From Thermoplasmata archaeon (GTDB taxonomy: Archaea; Thermoplasmatota; Thermoplasmata; Thermoplasmatales; Thermoplasmataceae), in NCBI GenBank assembly GCA_021820525.1, contig JAKADM010000005.1, positions 52,584-116,583 on the forward strand: 64,000 nucleotides of DNA, in the 5' to 3' direction. Positions 60,870 through 64,000 of this stretch are shown here, piece after piece. The notes under the pieces were generated by a model, which was given only the letters and a program-made list of their open reading frames with translations, was not told the DNA's origin and did no database searches. The stretch's first letter is position 1; each line of letters starts with the position of its first letter. Made by a program: the position numbers and the translations under genes.

Positions 60870-63701
60870 ATGAAGGAAGTATATAAAGAAGATTCTGCAG
60901 TAAGTGAAATAATTGGGGCAATTCTTCTTTTTGCAATCGCCAGCGTTTTGTTGACATCATTCATATTATGGTACGTTCCAAGCACAGGAACAAATAATGA
61001 TTTGAAATATCAGTCAGGTACACAGAGTTCATTTGCGTCACTGGATTCTAAGATACAATCAAGTTCCTTTGTACCGGGAAAGGCAATTTCACAATCCTTT
61101 CCTCTCGGCATAACTGGAACTCCACCCTTTACACCCACACAGAGCACTAATATTCACTATTCTAGCGATTTCAATGGGTCAATGCACTATAATGCTAAAA
61201 TCCATTATTTTGTAACAAACACAACTAAAACAAGGATTGTTGCCGCAGAGGCGAACACATCCTCTTCTAATATTTTGACAAACTCTAAGGTAAACAGCAA
61301 ATTCACATATTCCATAATTTTCAGAGAAATTGGTTTGAAATCAGGCTATTTCTGGACAGTACAGCTAGGTGGTGAGCAACTGTCTGCAGGTTCAACCGGG
61401 GTGTCAGTGCCGAGTATTATTTCATTTAGTGAACCGAGAGGAACATATCAGTATTACATCAGTGCAAGTAATTCATCATTTAGGCCTTCGCCAGGATACG
61501 GAAGTGTTATTGTTAATCAGAGTAATGTAATTGTTACCATATCTTTTTCAGATTTCCAGTTAAATGGAGTTGTGGCTGCTGCAACAGGACCAACCGGAAA
61601 TATTAACGATTTAAATGAAACAAATTTCGTAGGTGTAGTTGAAACCCAAAATGTCTGTGATGTTACATATCCGGAGTACTGGTTAAATTATAGTGACCAG
61701 CTTCCTCTTCCCAATGGTCAGCCTTCAGGTTTTTATGCTCTTGCATCACAGGAATTTTACACCTCTTCACCAAATTCACCGGTCAACTATGTTCAGTTTT
61801 ATATAGAGCCAAATATGGTATATTATGAGCAGTTTTCACAGGGTTACGCTCATATAGTAGTGAGTATAGGGACTTCACCATTCCAGAGCAACACAAATTA
61901 TCCTTTTCTTTATTTAAATATTTCAGGAACAGAAATCCAGCAGAATTACGGAGGAATTCAAACTCTAGATTTTCCAAGCACTGTAACCTTATTAAACGGC
62001 GTTGGTCCTTATTATCTAAACTTTTGGGAGGCTGTTAATGAGAATTATAGTTCCTCGAATGATGGAGGCGGAGATTTGTGTTACGAAGGCAGTGCCAACT
62101 CCCCACATCAGGGATGGGGTTACGGCCCAAATGAATTCATTGGAACAATAACTGATCCAACACAGGATATAGGTACAGGAGCAGCATATGATTTCAGCAC
62201 CACTAATAAGGCCAGCGGTGTATTCTATTATGGCTATTATGAATACACAAAGTTCTTTGTATCTCATGATGCCATAGCTTCAAGTTATAATCCCTATTAC
62301 TTTCTATTAGGATATAACCCTTCTGCAAGTCCAAGTAAGTCTGAAGTAATTGTAAATGAGGTAGGATTACCCTCTGGATATGAATGGAATGCTACGGTAA
62401 ACGGAACAACTTTAAGTTCCACTGGAACAAGCATGACATTCACGCTGGGAAATAACTCTGAGTACTATTATGAAATTCCAGCTTCTGGAAATTATGTCGG
62501 AAACATTTCTTCAGGGTATATCACAGTTAATAAACCTACCGTTTATTTAAATATAACGTTCAGTCTTCCAGTTGGTCCAATACCATCTAACTGGGCAATT
62601 TCTGATTATGCTGATCAGGAATTCAATGTTAGTTCTGGACAATACGTAAATTATATCACCCTTTATCTTTTAAATCTGTCATTAACCCCATCTAACTATA
62701 GAAGCGGTCCCATTTACAGCTCGATAAATGTAACAATTTTAAATGTATCCAGTAATAAACAAATGGTGTCAATATACAATCAAAAGATATTTTCAACAGG
62801 CTGGCATCAGTTTTTCTTTGATCAGCCAAGCGGAATTTACTTCCCAAAGGGTACTTACCAAATTGAGGTCCAGGATTACGGTGGAGATAACAGTGAAATA
62901 GGATGGGGTTTTTCAACTACAGGAGGGTTTGACAATTATTTAAAATCACAGCAATCAAACCTTTTAACTGTTGAAGACAATGTAGTGAAAAACAGCATTT
63001 TAACTGCCTACTATGGTGGCAGCGGGAATCTCTACAAAGCATCTTCACAGGTGTTTATATTTGAAGTAGGTTATTTTAATATAACCACAGCATTCCATTA
63101 TTATAATTACACTTTAAATGCGACGTATAAATTTAAAGGTTCAATATCATCGGCTGGAACAACTCAGTTTGTCATAAGTGAAACATATTCCCTTCAGGAT
63201 GGTATTCTTATAACAGCAGGAAAAGGTGTGACATATGTTACAGTAAACCCTCTGCCAATAAACATTGTAAATTCATCAACAGGCATTTCTCTTGCAGCCA
63301 AGGTTTACAATTTGACTATGGCAAATAATACTGCAACCTCTGTCAGTGGATCTGGAAGCACCATAATATCAATGAGTGACTTGTCAGAAAAGACTGTAAA
63401 CTACACAATTGGTAACGTCTATAATTTTAACAATTCGCTAGGTCAAGTCAGAGGCATTACACTAAACAATTTTACATATATTGTTAATACAAAGTACTCT
63501 AAATATTGGGCTGATACCTTTTACACAGAAATATTGGGTGCAAATCCGAATTACAATTACACCAACTTTTACTATCTTGGTCAAAATAGGGGATTTCATT
63601 TCTTATTAACAAACAACACAGAGTCTGTAATTCTTACCAGTCCAGTTTCACTTCAAACAATCTCATTTCTATCATCGCAGATTGAAATAGATTCCGTTTA
63701 A
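60870..63701 (+). CDS. Giant surface protein with type IV pilin-like N-terminus
   Basis: A 943-residue protein. The N-terminus KEDSAVSEIIGAILLFAIASVLLTSFILWYVP is a class III (prepilin) signal: charged stretch, then a hydrophobic helix after the Ala-Val-Ser-Glu. Archaeal pilins are usually 100-200 residues, so this is very large. The rest is Ser/Thr/Asn/Tyr-rich with many N-glycosylation sites and two related beta-domains that begin with FREIGLKSGYFWTVQLGG and VNEVGLPSGYEWNATVNG, a motif seen in archaeal surface proteins. It could be a surface adhesin or a structural pilin-like protein. Confidence 0.75.
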   Translation: MKEVYKEDSAVSEIIGAILLFAIASVLLTSFILWYVPSTGTNNDLKYQSGTQSSFASLDSKIQSSSFVPGKAISQSFPLGITGTPPFTPTQSTNIHYSSDFNGSMHYNAKIHYFVTNTTKTRIVAAEANTSSSNILTNSKVNSKFTYSIIFREIGLKSGYFWTVQLGGEQLSAGSTGVSVPSIISFSEPRGTYQYYISASNSSFRPSPGYGSVIVNQSNVIVTISFSDFQLNGVVAAATGPTGNINDLNETNFVGVVETQNVCDVTYPEYWLNYSDQLPLPNGQPSGFYALASQEFYTSSPNSPVNYVQFYIEPNMVYYEQFSQGYAHIVVSIGTSPFQSNTNYPFLYLNISGTEIQQNYGGIQTLDFPSTVTLLNGVGPYYLNFWEAVNENYSSSNDGGGDLCYEGSANSPHQGWGYGPNEFIGTITDPTQDIGTGAAYDFSTTNKASGVFYYGYYEYTKFFVSHDAIASSYNPYYFLLGYNPSASPSKSEVIVNEVGLPSGYEWNATVNGTTLSSTGTSMTFTLGNNSEYYYEIPASGNYVGNISSGYITVNKPTVYLNITFSLPVGPIPSNWAISDYADQEFNVSSGQYVNYITLYLLNLSLTPSNYRSGPIYSSINVTILNVSSNKQMVSIYNQKIFSTGWHQFFFDQPSGIYFPKGTYQIEVQDYGGDNSEIGWGFSTTGGFDNYLKSQQSNLLTVEDNVVKNSILTAYYGGSGNLYKASSQVFIFEVGYFNITTAFHYYNYTLNATYKFKGSISSAGTTQFVISETYSLQDGILITAGKGVTYVTVNPLPINIVNSSTGISLAAKVYNLTMANNTATSVSGSGSTIISMSDLSEKTVNYTIGNVYNFNNSLGQVRGITLNNFTYIVNTKYSKYWADTFYTEILGANPNYNYTNFYYLGQNRGFHFLLTNNTESVILTSPVSLQTISFLSSQIEIDSV

Positions 63702-63902
63702 GCATCTAAAAATTTTTCCATAAACTATTTATAACAAAAATTTCAAATTCTATATTTCTACCAATGTGCAAGGCAAAATGCAAACAATTTTGATAGTTAA
63801 GTTACGAAAGGAAATAAATAATCCATACTCATACCATTTGAGAATAATGAAGCTTCTAAGTTATTTTAAGCTCAAAGAGAAAAATAAATTACGGTTACGA
63901 AA

Positions 63903-63974
63903 TGGACTGGAGGGGATTTGAACCCCTGGCCTCTTCCATGCCAAGGAAGCGATCTACCTCTGATCTACCAGCCC
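63903..63974 (-). tRNA. tRNA-Ala (GGC)
   Basis: On the minus strand GGGCTGG pairs with CCAGTCC in the acceptor stem, giving the G3-U70 pair that identifies tRNA-Ala. The anticodon stem CTTCC/GGAAG encloses loop TTGGCAT with anticodon GGC. The T arm is CAGGGG-TTCAAAT-CCCCT-like and the discriminator is A. No CCA is encoded and no intron is seen. Confidence 0.95.
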
Positions 63975-64000
63975 AGTAGACACAATATTATTCCTTACTA

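Noticed and set aside
1..64000. CRISPR arrays, insertion sequences and prophage
   Set aside because: Scanning found no regularly spaced repeats, no transposase or integrase motifs and no viral structural genes.

Overview
The window looks like a chromosome segment of an acidophilic archaeon of the Thermoplasmatales (Thermoplasma/Ferroplasma/Cuniculiplasma-like). The main reasons are a mevalonate-3-kinase (so far a Thermoplasmatales hallmark), a tricorn-interacting-factor type M1 aminopeptidase, a Rieske/cytochrome b cluster next to a cupredoxin-like protein, a short RGG-tailed single-strand binding protein, archaeal information genes (TiaS, Trm5, fibrillarin, aEF-1beta, Hel308, Sec61beta), many leaderless TATA-driven genes and AT-rich, tightly packed DNA. 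I see no CRISPR array, no insertion sequence and no phage. The organism assignment is inference from gene families; no search was run.

Layout. 1-1.7 kb: 3' part of a GHMP sugar/mevalonate-type kinase, a Nudix hydrolase and a DUF1805 protein. 1.8-9 kb: lipid or quinone-linked redox genes: geranylgeranyl-reductase-like flavoprotein, sulfide:quinone oxidoreductase-like flavoprotein behind two palindromes, then a respiratory operon (cupredoxin-like protein, Tat-exported Rieske protein, cytochrome b, polytopic membrane protein). 9-20 kb: M1 aminopeptidase, tRNA-Gln, hypothetical genes, a nucleotide-sugar epimerase, a major-facilitator transporter divergent from a TauE/DUF1634 exporter pair, a glutamate-synthase-small-subunit-like flavoprotein, seryl-tRNA synthetase. 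20-23 kb: ApgM, SAH hydrolase and riboflavin reductase in one overlapping operon. 23.4-29.6 kb: six chained genes hel308-trm5-uppS-tiaS-fap7-like-archaeal phospholipid synthase. 29.6-34.1 kb: phosphohexomutase, glycosyltransferase, aEF-1beta with a tiny zinc-ribbon gene, DUF302, fibrillarin.

34.1-35.65 kb is the most accessory-looking stretch: a 33-codon ORF abutting an NTF2/SnoaL-nucleotidyltransferase fusion, then about 560 bp without a recognisable gene but with inverted repeats. 35.65-44.9 kb: alanyl-tRNA synthetase, a site-2-protease homologue that has lost its zinc-binding histidines, an ATP-NAD-kinase relative, DUF2070, chorismate synthase, MscS. 44.9-48.3 kb: a succinate dehydrogenase operon whose membrane subunit resembles the actinobacterial type, plus a 56-residue two-helix protein. 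48.5-55.9 kb: antiporter, methyltransferase, DNA ligase tail-to-tail with SSB, a leaderless BtuF-like binding protein paired with a DsrE protein, mevalonate-3-kinase, and signal peptidase divergent from Sec61beta. 56-64 kb: secreted S53 peptidase with a duplicated C-terminal module, two unknown genes, a giant surface protein with a pilin-type N-terminus, and tRNA-Ala.

Three short genes not obvious from long-ORF scanning were read directly: a zinc-ribbon protein (32373-32540), the SDH-linked two-helix protein (44919-45089) and Sec61beta (55758-55922). I found no clear multi-gene undescribed system. The strongest unusual items are the pseudo-site-2 protease, the cupredoxin-like respiratory protein lacking the expected copper histidine, the NTF2-nucleotidyltransferase fusion, and the two operator candidates in the transporter intergenic region.
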